DNA from: Trifolium pratense
Lineage: Eukaryota > Streptophyta > Magnoliopsida > Fabales > Fabaceae
Assembly (NCBI RefSeq): GCF_020283565.1
Contig: NC_060059.1
Span: 32,910,838 to 32,974,837, forward strand
Direction of reading: 5' to 3'
Length of the DNA stretch: 64,000 nucleotides
In this document: positions 46,601-55,989 of the stretch, one piece after another
How positions within the stretch are numbered: position 1 is the first letter of the stretch
Layout of the letters: each line of letters starts with the position of its first letter
Position numbers and translations under genes: made by a program
The notes under the pieces: model-generated
Databases searched by the model: none
What the model was told of the DNA's origin: nothing
Seen by the model: the letters and a program-made list of their open reading frames with translations, nothing else

Positions 46601-49600
46601 TTATAGCAATAAGGCCTTATGTGCCCTTTCCTACCACAATAGTGACATCTCCAGTTCCTTCTCCTAGATTTAGGTCTTGACCAATTATTCCGATGTGGAG
46701 GAGGATGTTGAGGCATCGATCCGGTCTGTGCAGGAGGCTTAGGTTTGGGTTTTAACCAAGTGTCGGTTCCCTGGTGTGTGGGAGGATGTGGTGGTAAAAA
46801 GCCAGCACTGACAGGAAAAGTCTTCTCGATGGGAGTACTGATTGTAGCTTTGTTGTATCCCATTTGTTGATCAACAATCTCATAGTCAAAGCCAATTGGT
46901 TTCTTTCCTGCACTTTGTTTCAACAACATGGCTTGGAATTTTTCTTCTCCTGACCCATAAACTCTGACTTGTTTTCTAGCATGCTCCAAGTCACCATTCA
47001 GTTTTTCAATTTCTTTGTTGAGAGTATCAATTGTTACCAGACATTCATTCTTCTCAGCCTGCAGTTGACAATTCGCCTTCTTTTGTTTTTCCAACGCTTT
47101 GTAAACTTCATTGCTTCTGATGAACAGATCCTTATAGGTGGTAAGCAGTTCCTCATAGGATGTTCCATCACATGATTCAGCATCAGATTCACACACACCT
47201 GTCAACGCATTGACATGTTTTGCAGATCCACTTTCAGTTTCCTCCTCTGAGTCATCCTCATCTGACCAAGTGATAGTCAGACTTTTCCTTTGTCTCTTCA
47301 GAAAGGTAGGACATTCAGCTTTGATGTGTCCATATCCTTCACATTCATGACACTGGACCCCTTCTGACTGACTGGTTTTCTCATCACTTCTAGCCCTTCT
47401 TTGATCATTGGTCTGTTTGTTGATGTCGAGCTTGATGCTTGGCACATTGAACTTAGACTTTTTGTCCATTCTTTTCATGACTCGGTTGAATTGCCTTCCT
47501 AGCAAGACCATTGCTTCTGACAAACTTTCATCACTCTCCAGATCTGATTCTTCATCTTCTCCAGTGTTGGAGGCAAAAGCTAAACTTTTATTTTTCTTTT
47601 CTTTTCTTTGATTCATGCCTAGCTCATAGGTTTGAAGAGATCCTATTAGCTCATCTACTTGGATAGTTGCTAGGTCTTGAGACTCTTCTATTGCTGTTAC
47701 CTTCATGTCAAACCTCTTAGGAAGAGATCTGAGAATTTTGCTTACAAGCTTCTCATCAGATATGGGTTCTCCTAACGCATCAAATGAGTTTGCAAATTCT
47801 AGAATATTCATGTGAAAATCATGAATGGTCTCTTCTTCCTTCATACACAGGTTTTCAAAGTTTGTACGAAGCATCTGAAGTTTAGACAATTTTACCTTGC
47901 TTGTTCCTTCATGTGCTTTCCTTAGTATTTCCCATGCATTCTTTGCTACAGTGCATCGTTTAACAAGTCTGAACATATTGATGTCCACTCCATTGAAGAT
48001 GGCATTTAGAGCTTTTGAGTTACCAAGAGCTAGTTCATCCTCATCCTTTGAGTAGTCCTTTACTGCCTTAACCTCAGTTGTCTTGTTCCCGTCTTTGTCA
48101 AGAACAACTGGAGCCTCCCAGCCATTTTCAATAGCTTTCCATGTTCTGCTGTCAATGGATTTTAAGAAAGTCATCATCTTAGCTTTCCAGTAGTCATAGT
48201 TCTCAGGCCCTATCAGTAGGGGCGGTCTGGAAATTGTTCCTCCTTCCTTGTCCATTTCACCAGAAAGTATTTTCCCTGGAGCTCACCCTAAATCCAGAAC
48301 AGGGTGCCTGCTCTGATGCCAATTGAAATTCTGGCACACTAGTAACACGATGTTGAACACGATGCTCCAACACTGTATGTTTGATCCGATGATCCAACAC
48401 TGTGTTCAACACTGAACTAGACGAACAATAAGGAAATATAAAATGCACGAAACAGAATAACACAGTTATTTGTTAACCCAGTTCAGCATAACAGCCTACT
48501 CTGGGGGATACCAATCCAGGAGTGAATCCACTATGATAGTATTAGTTTGAAGCCCTCAATAAACGCCCCGTTTATGACTTCTCACCTAATCACCACCCGT
48601 GCTATATTCTACCTAAGTCACACCTAGGTATGAGAACCTCCGCTCACCTCCTCTTGATCACAGCCACTGTGATCGTACACTTCTAGATTCAACAGGTGAA
48701 GACACACTTCATAAAGCACACACCAATTCCTTACTTAAAAGCTTTGGAATTGTATACACACACTATCTCCTTGCTTAGAAGCTCCAGAGATATTACAACA
48801 CAAAGACACACAGTTCCTAATCAGTGTATAAATCAACACAAGACTCAGAACACAATTAACAATACTAAAACCCTAAACACACGCTTTGTAAGACTCAAAT
48901 CTGGTTTCAGTCACTTGAACAATGGTGTCAGCATCTTTTAAATAGCCTACCCTCACATGGGCGATGTCTTCAATTAGCCTTTAATAACTTAGCATGATCA
49001 AAGGTTCCTTCAAGGAATAATCTTCAATTAAAATGTTTTGTTTCCTTAACTTGAAGATCTGATTAGCAAACAAAACTTGATCACGAGATCCATTATTAAT
49101 TATACGTGACAACACTCCTTATCTCAAACGAACATTTATTGTGGATTCCATATTTAGAATTTAAATCTTTTATCTCTTAATATTGAGGAACTAATAACAC
49201 ATAAATCGCTTACTGAAGATTCTGGAAACACCTGTGTGTTGGCACACAAATTAAAAGGCGTGGATTAAATCTTCAATCAAATCTTTCAAAGATCTTACGC
49301 AAAAATATATCATTCGCGAAAACAGAGCGCACTGGATGTGGTATCCAATGTTGAAGCATGAATGTTGTATCCAATGTTGAAGCATTCTATCCAACATCTT
49401 GCTTGAATATTTGTTTTAGCAAAATGAGGCCAACATAAAACACCAACACAAATGATTGTGACAATACCAAACAATCTCTCAAGAAAAAGAAAATCAACTC
49501 AAACGATAGTGCTACTACTTTTGCTACACCACAAGTGAAAAAGATTCACAAGAGAAAAATTAACATGAAGGCAACCCAGCAAAAAATCTCAGGCATGTTA

Positions 49601-51418
49601 ATCTACTTCCTTTTATTCATATAGCTATTCATCGGTAAAATATATTTTTATTTAGTCCCAATATTTATCTCAAGTTTTGTTTTTAGTCTTTTTATCCACT
49701 TTTTAATCTATACAGCTTACAAAAGTACATGTTTTTAGCCTGGACCCAATTTATATATGTATGTTTTTTATTTTCAAGACTGTCTTACAAAAAAAATAAT
49801 CAACATGTGAACTTTTATTTTGTACCTTTTCAGATTCTGAAAATAGTTTTTAATTTTTTGCAGAGGCTAATGGAAAGATAGGAGGCAGCGGTAAGAAAGC
49901 TACGAAATCCTCAAAAACTGTAGATGCAAATAAGAGAAGGTGCACCAATTCTCATCATCCCGATGAGAATCCCAATTTCACTCTCAAATTATCGCGATCT
50001 TGTGTGGAAGGTCATAAATTAAGATTGGTATGTTTCCTATACTTTTTTTTTAGTAAATAGTGATGTTGGTACCTAAATGTGTGTTTTCACTATAGGAACC
50101 GAATGTATTGAAATTACAAACAAATCCCCAAATTGACTAATGGACGGAAGACATATTTAAGGACAAAAGTAATTAACCAAAGATACATTCAAAGATTATT
50201 TTTGTGACAGAGCCTCACATTTAGTTCATGAATATATTTTATTTAATATCCATTTTAAACCATGAGCTGAAACAGACGATACCTAGTTGGTTTTCGAAAG
50301 AGTACATGAATGAGTTGTTGCAAGGGAATGCAACGATTAGAAGTGTTAGTGATGAAAAGACATGGCACGTGACATTAAGCTTTGATGAACGCAATAGAAA
50401 TTTTAAAATGGGTGGTGGTTGGAGATCATTTTCGCGAGAACATAACTTGCAAGTCGGTGATGAATGTAAATTTGAGATGACTGAACGAGAACCTCTATCA
50501 TTCGCAATTACTATTGTTCAAGCTACAAAGGAACCATGCCCGGAGCAGTTTCAAGGTATTTCTTTCATTTTAGTGTAATTTTGATACATTTGATTAATGT
50601 AAAATGTTCTAATTTGTTAATAAATTACAATCTACTATACGTTAAAAACTTTTGAAGGTTTAAATAAATTTTTGTCCATGTAAATCTACTTTTACGCTAT
50701 TCAATATATTAAACCCATTTTGTTATTTATATGCGATTTGCACATAGCATTAGTAGATTTTCTCCAACTTCTTCATTCAATCCCTGACAAGGTTGTGGAC
50801 ATGCAGAAAACCAACGAGTCAAAGAAAAATCAGAGACATCGCCGGTAGTAGATATGGATAATGTGGGCAATTTTGGAGAAGGAATTTCAAGGAGCTGCCC
50901 AAAAACACATGGTATTAATAGTAATGATCTTAACTTTAATTGTTTTTCAAGTTTTTATAGCATATACTTAATTAAGGATATATTCACAAATCATGTTTTC
51001 TTTGTTGTTAATTACTGCAGATTATGAAAGTCCGAATTTACATAATAAATTCAAGGTCTCTGTAACAACATTAGACAAGGTATGAATTACCTAATATGTC
51101 TTTGTTACCATGTATGTAGTAGCTATGTGTGTGAATGTATAAAATTGTAATCTGTTCTTATATATGCAGCTGATCATACCAAGTGAGTTCTTGAAGAGAC
51201 ACAATATATCTAATGGAAATTCAGTCGAGTTGAAAGTAGGGGAAGGAACATGGTTTGTTGAGGTGAGTTATAATGAAGATCTTGATTATGGGGGCTTCAC
51301 TAAAGGTTGGAAAGAATTTGTGAGAGAATGCAAAGTGAAGATTGGAGACACTTGTTTTTTTGAGATGATTGATTTACAAAATCATGTGTTCAAGGTTTCA
51401 ATTATCCTAGATGTTTAG
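40653..51418 (+). CDS. B3-domain (REM-type) gene G, three B3 domains, split by a retrotransposon
   Basis: Exons are 40653-40742, 41540-41869 plus 49454-49592 (one exon, split), 49864-50027, 50276-50555, 50807-50911, 51021-51079 and 51170-51418. Leaving out 41870-49453, all phases agree and the pre-insertion frame is 471 codons. B3 domain 1 starts MVPRNFVERYWKDVSNP and is followed by eight Asp residues. Domain 2 is in exons 3-4 (TIPSWFSKEYMNELL, GGGWRSFSREHNLQVGDEC). Domain 3 is in exons 6-7 (LIIPSEFLKRH, TKGWKEFVRECKVKIGDTC). The intron after the split exon seems to use a GC donor (CAG|GCATGT). As it stands, the first three LTR bases form an in-frame TGA right after residue 140, so a truncated single-domain protein could be made. 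No other lesion is seen, so disruption is recent. Confidence 0.87.
41870..42994 (-). repeat. Sirevirus-like element, 3' LTR
   Basis: 1125 bases, the downstream LTR for the minus-strand element; contains an 81-codon open frame (42242-42487) that is repeated in the other LTR and is not a gene. Confidence 0.95.
42995..44165 (-). promoter_or_regulatory. Multiplied polypurine tracts upstream of the 3' LTR
   Basis: On the minus strand, purine runs of the AAAGGGGGAGT type occur at about 43003, 43502, 43936, 43983, 44046 and 44151 (plus strand CTCCCCCTTT or close). Repeated tract-like motifs before the 3' LTR are known from Sireviruses. The rest of this 1.2-kb stretch is A/C-rich on the plus strand, repetitive and non-coding, including a tandem repeat of AACGTGATTCAGCATCGATT (43340 and 43382). 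Confidence 0.75.
44518..45192 (-). CDS. Extra ORF downstream of pol in the Sirevirus-like element
   Basis: Minus-strand open frame of 224 codons; a plausible internal start is the ATG at 45042 (MSNSDNTVDAIVQPF). The product is acidic and rich in Ser, Asp, Glu and Val, with no membrane segment or signal peptide that I can see. Some Sireviruses carry an additional ORF in this place, in some lineages described as envelope-like. I see no feature that supports an envelope function. The frame probably continued further downstream originally and now ends at 44518. Confidence 0.55.
   Translation of the reverse strand: MMHANSGQSYQNCHNCVITCNQLSFTYCPTDCALFEVQFNRKLFYFNQITMSNSDNTVDAIVQPFVVVNDHVAPSDKSISDSVVELVTFSIKENITTLDVAQDVGTSSVQANPNAATITESFGDSCDFEAATGDELQDKENNDIPADVIEDSKTKDSIEKVVSLGDKDTESEKTVNEEQEMIDLDEVDFLDEPQPKTVHGRLEQCFLMPLSYYANKGKCLFFEC
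45244..48255 (-). CDS. Sirevirus-like Gag-pol with reverse transcriptase deleted
   Basis: 1003 residues from ATG at 48255. Order: Gag (PLLIGPENYDYWKAKMMTFL near the start), a CCHC knuckle near 301 (CHECEGYGHIKAEC), a coiled-coil-like Gln/Glu/Lys stretch, a second CCHC near 533 (CHYCGRKGHIRPYC), protease near 602 (YFDSGCSRHM), pre-integrase near 732 and integrase core to about 872. The frame then jumps from CASEGI to the integrase C-terminal GYSTNNRAYRVYN motif. After about 80 more residues it jumps to the extreme C-terminus of RNase H (VADIFSKALDVVEFERLRGK). Both deletions keep the frame. Without reverse transcriptase it is non-autonomous, but Gag and protease look intact. Confidence 0.92.
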   Translation of the reverse strand: MDKEGGTISRPPLLIGPENYDYWKAKMMTFLKSIDSRTWKAIENGWEAPVVLDKDGNKTTEVKAVKDYSKDEDELALGNSKALNAIFNGVDINMFRLVKRCTVAKNAWEILRKAHEGTSKVKLSKLQMLRTNFENLCMKEEETIHDFHMNILEFANSFDALGEPISDEKLVSKILRSLPKRFDMKVTAIEESQDLATIQVDELIGSLQTYELGMNQRKEKKNKSLAFASNTGEDEESDLESDESLSEAMVLLGRQFNRVMKRMDKKSKFNVPSIKLDINKQTNDQRRARSDEKTSQSEGVQCHECEGYGHIKAECPTFLKRQRKSLTITWSDEDDSEEETESGSAKHVNALTGVCESDAESCDGTSYEELLTTYKDLFIRSNEVYKALEKQKKANCQLQAEKNECLVTIDTLNKEIEKLNGDLEHARKQVRVYGSGEEKFQAMLLKQSAGKKPIGFDYEIVDQQMGYNKATISTPIEKTFPVSAGFLPPHPPTHQGTDTWLKPKPKPPAQTGSMPQHPPPHRNNWSRPKSRRRNWRCHYCGRKGHIRPYCYKLYGYPKNFRSPAPKPENVKTKKEWKEKENDVCLIAHTSLRASSRQDWYFDSGCSRHMTGVEGYLANLKSYATSYVTFGDGAKGEIKGIGNLINNGLPNLDNVLLVKGLTTNLISISQLCDQGMKVNFTKSECLVTNEEGRLLMKGVMSKDNCYLWVSEEENHLSTCLLSKEDKVKPWHQEIGHLHLRGLKKVIAEEAIRENPKLKIEEGTICGECQIGKQTMVAHPRLQHPVTSRALELLHIDLMGPMQTESLCGKRYVFALEDDFSRFTWIDFLREKSDSFETFRNLCLQLQREKEVVIVRIRSDHGKEFENAKFFDLCASEGIFLGYSTNNRAYRVYNSRTKVTMESINVVVDDAPSTKTADVESSIQQSYDIVFDEVSGSNNESTNPKSEPARVNKVPFIRDLAEENIVKLDHVAIEEQVADIFSKALDVVEFERLRGKLRICLHKEL
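48324..49448 (-). repeat. Sirevirus-like element, 5' LTR
   Basis: 1125 bases, about two differences from the left LTR. The primer binding site lies just inside it (complement of CCTGCTCTGATGCCAAT, 48307-48323). Confidence 0.95.
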
Positions 51419-51639
51419 AAGAACATACGTGTTTGTTTCATAATTTTGTAATTAGATGTATGTCATATTTCAAATGAACATCAATCACTCTATGGAATAC
51501 AAGTGAACGATCACTATTGGTCGTGTTGTTTTAGAACTTTCACTTTTTGACATGGGATAGCTTGTAACACTCACTCTAGCTAGCTAGATATTAAGTTATG
51601 ATTATGATGTGATTATTAGTTTATATTTACTATCTTAGT

Positions 51640-51740
51640 TGATTTGTGATAGAATGCAAAGTGAGGTAGGGGACACTAGTTTGTTTGAGATGATTAATAT
51701 AATGAAAATCATGTGTTCAAGGTTTCAATTGAAAGATCAT
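51640..51740 (+). pseudogene. Duplicated 3' tail of gene G last exon
   Basis: GAATGCAAAGTGAGG..GGGGACACTAGTTTGTTTGAGATGATT and the following AATCATGTGTTCAAGGTTTC repeat the end of exon 7 (51326-51400) about 320 bases further on, with small deletions that close the frame. The 3' flank is also repeated (TATGTCATATTTCA.. at 51460 and 51770). Confidence 0.8.
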
Positions 51741-51865
51741 TTATGTGTTTTGTTATTTTGCAATGAGAAGATGTCATATTTCATATGAACTTCAAACAAT
51801 CACTCTAAGCTCATATTTTTCAATGTATTTTGTTTTAGAACATTCACTCAATTATGTGTGACGTA

Positions 51866-52084
51866 ACCCACTTGGGGTTGGTCTAGTGGTGTTGGCTTGG
51901 GTCCTTGGAGTATGCTCTTCTCAAGGTTTCAGGTTCGATTCCTCTGGTGCCAATTTCGGTGGGCTAAGTCCATACAGAGCAAAAAAAACTCTGGTTTTAA
52001 ATGGGCCCCCGGCAAGTGGGCGGTGAGATTGGTCCCCTTGGATTAGTCGGTCCTAGAGCCGGATACCAAGTTTTCAGAAAAAAA
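51866..52084 (+). mobile_element. tRNA-derived SINE with target duplication
   Basis: A 15-base direct repeat, ATTATGTGTGACGTA (51851-51865) and ATTATGTGCGACGTA (52085-52099), flanks a 219-base element. The 5' part has a Pol III A box (TGGTCTAGTGG) and B box (GGTTCGATTCC) about 50 bases apart. The 3' part ends in a short A-rich tail. The internal promoter plus target duplication define a SINE; it is related to the copy at 22095-22262. Confidence 0.9.
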
Positions 52085-52261
52085 ATTATGTGCGACGTAG
52101 GACAACTTGTAACACTCACTCTAGATATTAGAAATTGTTATAATGTTGTGATTTTTACTCTCACAATTCATTTATAATAATCTAATCCTACCTGGTATAT
52201 ATAGAAGAATAATAAATCATCTTATTAATTTCTTTTATTTTATGAAATCTGTCAATTTAGT

Positions 52262-53480
52262 CTCTGTAATTGGAGATGGAACTAGGGTGGACGCTTCAAA
52301 TAGTTGCTGGATCAAGGAAGGTGTTCGTATAGCTGAGTTGGTTGATAACATTCCGGAAGAGTGGAGACATGCGAAAGTCTCTGGATTCATGATGAGCTTA
52401 GTTGGTTACCTGCTCAAATAAAGGATTGAATCAGAGCGGTAGTTTCTCCGACTCTAGACATGATGGGAGATAGATGCGCTTGGCCAGGAGATAAACGAGG
52501 TGAGTTTACAGTGGCCAGCACTTATCGTTTATAGAGTATAGAGGATGGTGATGAGACTTTGGCTAGCTTTCCTTGGAAGAAAATTTGGAAACTTGATGTA
52601 AATGAACATGTTCGTTGCTTTGTCTGGTTATTGTACCATGGACTAATTCTTACGTATTAGCTTTTGCATCAGATGAGTCTACATGAACCTTACTGTGACA
52701 GATGCAGTTTACCTATTGAAACTCCTCTCCATGCTTTACGTGACTGCCCTCTTGCAAGGGGTGTGTGGATGCATTTGGTTCCAGCTAGTCTTAGAAGCTG
52801 GTTTTTTAGTATGGATTTGCAGCAATGGATAGAAACATAATATCCAATGTGTAGAGGAAGATGGTGAGAACATTAAGCGGAATTCTCTGTGGGCATTTGC
52901 ATGCCATCATTTTTGGAGTTGGCGCAATAAAGAGATACATACATGATGTTAATGTTTCTAGACCACCTGATCATTGGCAGTGGATCAAAAGAATGGAACA
53001 TGATTACAAAATGGCTTTAATGAATGATCACATAACAAATCCTGCAATGCGTTCTCAGATTTTGGTTTGTTGGAGACCACCAGAAGTAGGATGGGTGTAG
53101 TTGAATACGGATGGGGCTCGTAAGAAGAACGGTTGTGCTGGGTGTGGTGGTTTGATCCCTGGTTGTGATAAGGAATGGCTTGGTGGTTTCTCCAAATTCC
53201 TTGGTCAGTGTTCTGTCTATGTAGCTGCACTTTGGGGGGTTTATGAGGGACTGAATTTTGCTCAGATGCCCGGTTTTCATAAAGTGGAAGTTTGCGTCGA
53301 TTCCAGAGCTGTTTATAGTGGCATTCATAATGGTATTAGAGGCGGCTAGTACAGCGTATCCGACAGTTGATGGACCTTGATTGGAAAGTGAAGATGAGCC
53401 GTGTTTATCGTGATGAGAACTTTTGTGCTGATGGCTTGGCCTTTGACTTGCAGATGCTGCTGCTGTTAAAACTATGGTTC
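52262..53480 (+). pseudogene. LINE-derived remnant: reverse transcriptase zinc-binding and RNase H domains
   Basis: Broken plus-strand frames. Around 52660-52830 lies a zinc-binding domain typical of plant LINE reverse transcriptases (YCDRCSLPIETPLHALRDC, then PLARGVW). From about 53098 to 53350 is an RNase H domain with NTDGAR, AALWGVYEGL and VCVDSRAV. After a frameshift near 53350 it ends with YRDENFCADGLA, the last catalytic Asp. Stop codons and frame changes show it is dead. The reverse transcriptase core is not present upstream. Confidence 0.85.
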
Positions 53481-53599
53481 AAGAAGAAACCTAGAAATGT
53501 GAGGTTTTTGCATCACCACAAGGCTTTGAATGTACACAAATCAAAGCTTCATGAATCAATCTCAGAAAAAAATCCAAAATGGGAGAATATTGGATTTTT

Positions 53600-54250
53600 T
53601 AAAAAATTTAAAATATAGTATGATTCTTTTATAATTTTTATTCCTCAAATTTTTGTTATATAAATTTTACAATGATGAATTTGTTTATATAAACCAAATA
53701 TCTTTCATGCTTATATACAAATATTATTCTCTCAAGCCTTATCATAACTATAGAGATTAATCCGATAGACTTTATGGGATTCAAATGGATGCAAATTTTA
53801 ACGCTGCTACATGGAACTCAAAACCTTAGTTAAGTTAAAAGAGACATGCATCATCTCTCATCTAAAATATAAGTAAAGTATAAGTTTAAAATGTATAAAG
53901 TAAAATGTCATGTCAATATTAATATAGTATAAATTTTTATTTTAGATTTAATTACACATTTGACCTTTAATATCTCATTTGTTTGATTTTGGTCCCTAAT
54001 TTTTAGTGTTGTTCAAATCAAAACCTATCGAAATTAAAATCGTAAACTGATCCTAAAAAATCGAAATCCATAAAAAACTAATTAATTTAGGATGTGTTTA
54101 GATGCCCTTTTGTGAAAATCGTTGGATTAGACTTGATTTTGGATTGATTTTATTTTAGGGTCAACCTTTCAATCGAGTTGGACACCATAACTTTACTCAA
54201 ATCTATTATGAGTCAGTGAACTCAATGAAGTCAAAGATACAAAGATAGCA
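53600..54250. other. Intergenic, nothing recognised
   Basis: AT-rich; around 53950-54060 it has text like TTTGATTTTGGTCCCTAATTTTTAG, common in small dispersed plant repeats, but no clear ends. Confidence 0.45.
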
Positions 54251-54254
54251 TAAC

Positions 54255-54930
54255 TTAGTAACCACACTCACTCACTTTCTTTTTTCCTTTTCATTCTTTC
54301 CATTTTTCTTTGCATTACCAAACAAGACCCATCTTTCAAGCTACTACGTACTATCATAATGGAATCTATTTGAGATATTTATTAGGATTTTAATTGCTAT
54401 ACCAACCCTTTAAGTTAACTTTTGAGTTGAGTTTGTTTTGGATATGATTAATTCTAATTATATTGTGTTATTGTTATTTTAATACTATTGTATGTTTGTA
54501 GTCATTGTGTTTGTTGAAAAGCCCCAACACAAATTAAGTGATTGAGCTCAACTAGTTAATGAGCTTTCTCTAGACGAATTGTTCGGGATAACTTCAATTT
54601 CCTAGAGGAATAATTCTTAGCTAGACTTTGCTTACGTTACGGCCAAACTCCGTGTATGAAAAAAACATTGGTGCCCTAAACCCCAACAATGTTTGTTTTC
54701 CTCCAAATATATTTTGGGTTCAGTGGTGTTATTCATCTTCTTTTCTTATTGGCCAATAATCGTGTATGGAAAAAACATTGTTGCCCTTTTTTGCTTCTGT
54801 TCTCTCTATGTGTATTGTTACCACATATCTGGTTTGTTAGGTATTTGTGCTAGACTTAAATAATTGATGTATTGAACTTGGTTTTCATTATGGATTGAAG
54901 TTTGCTTCTTGCCATGGACCCAACCTTGCC
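54255..54930 (+). pseudogene. Orphan copy of gene G intron 1
   Basis: Several blocks match 40745-41400 in order: ACCACACTCACTCACTTTCT, GCATTACCAAACAAGACCCA, TTTGTAGTCATTGTGTTTG, GTTCTCTCTATGTGTATTG, TGGTTTGTTAGGTATTTGTG and GCTTCTTGCC. No exon precedes or follows, so a gene G relative once stood here and only intronic sequence survives. Confidence 0.8.
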
Positions 54931-55480
54931 CATGTGGGGAGCTACTATATAAGACATTCCCCATGGCTAAAACAAGGGTTCACCCCCAAAAACTTTCCAT
55001 GTTACTACACATCTGAAATTATATCATTGTAAAATTTCATTTTATCACAACGGTCAGTAGATATTTCTTCATTTTTCTTTGATCAATGTTTACAAATATG
55101 TAAAGGATTTTAGTTTACAAATTGTAGCATTTTAAAATTAAATAAGTATTTAAAAATAAATAAATAAATAAATAAATTACAAATTGTTTTTTAAAAACTA
55201 AATTATAAAATATTTCTTTTATTATATGTAGTTTATAAAATAATTTTGTTTTATAAAAAAGTAAAAAAAAAATTATGAACTATTTTTTAAAAACTTTGTA
55301 AACTTTTTTTTAAATAAAAAATGATTATTAAACCTTTTATTAAAAACAACAATTTTTAATACATTTTTATAAAAGCAAATATTATTATTTTTTAATTTTT
55401 TTATAATTAAAACATTTTTAATTTTTTTAAAAAATGTCACATAAGCTCTTTTTAGTCAAAAAAATCAACGGGGGCTAGTA
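54931..55480. other. Intergenic, A/T-rich, nothing recognised
   Basis: A TATA-like CTATATAAG at 54942 lies before a short ATG frame (54965) of 18 codons with no similarity that I recognise. The rest is A and T runs. Confidence 0.45.
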
Positions 55481-55640
55481 AATGTAAAAAGGGGTAAACT
55501 TGGGGGCCAAAATCGAGCAAATGAAACTTTGAGGGCTAAAATCGAGCAATTGTGAAATTTAGGGGGTTAAAATCAAGCAATTAAAATGTGGAGGGTCAAA
55601 ATCAAGCAATTGTGAAACTTAGGAGGTCAAAACTGCATTT
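55480..55640. repeat. Tandem short repeats ending in AACTGCATTTAAGCC
   Basis: Four degenerate units of about 35 bases (GGGGGCCAAAATCGAGCAA type) end in AACTGCATTTAAGCC, the same terminus as the element at 59417-60598. A diverged or truncated member of the same repeat family. Confidence 0.65.
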
Positions 55641-55649
55641 AAGCCAAAA

Positions 55650-55845
55650 AAAAGAAACTACAAATAGTTCAAGAGGTACACCAAAGAAGCACCAAAAGTA
55701 CTCAATACACAAACCACAAGAAATTAAAACTTTTAAAGCACGAAAATATATATAAAAAACAAACTACAAATAGTTCGAGAGATACATCAAAGGAGCACCA
55801 GAGGTACTCGATACATAGACCACAAGAAACTAAAATCTTATGGAA
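55650..55845. repeat. Two-copy tandem repeat, about 110 bases
   Basis: ACTACAAATAGTTCAAGAGGTACACC and ACTACAAATAGTTCGAGAGATACATC head two similar units, each ending in ACCACAAGAAA(T/C)TAAAA. Confidence 0.75.
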
Positions 55846-55989
55846 TAACAGAGGAGTTCCCAACATCTAAGCATTCCATCCAAATGCACATCAAAAGAGT
55901 TAAAGGTAAATGTAAATTATTTATTTTAATTTGTACTAAATATATAATTAATTGATTTAATACCTTGAAATTATTCAGAATGAGATTGA

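Larger units (their letters stand above)
41870..49448 (-). mobile_element. Sirevirus-like Ty1-copia retrotransposon, internally deleted, very recent
   Basis: LTRs of 1125 bases (41870-42994 and 48324-49448) begin TGAAATTCTGGCAC and end CACCAACA. They differ at about two sites by eye (near 42058 and 42659). The target duplication is CAAAT (41865-41869, 49449-49453). On the minus strand the primer binding site reads TTGGCATCAGAGCAGG, matching initiator tRNA-Met. The polypurine tract AAAGGGGGAGAT abuts the 3' LTR, and near copies of it recur upstream. Long LTRs, two CCHC knuckles in Gag, an extra ORF after pol and multiplied polypurine tracts are Sirevirus traits. Most of the integrase C-terminus and all reverse transcriptase motifs are absent, so it must have moved using another element's enzymes. 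Confidence 0.93.

Noticed and set aside
51866..52084. Possible tRNA gene (A and B boxes)
   Set aside because: It does not fold into a cloverleaf by eye, has a SINE body and target duplications.
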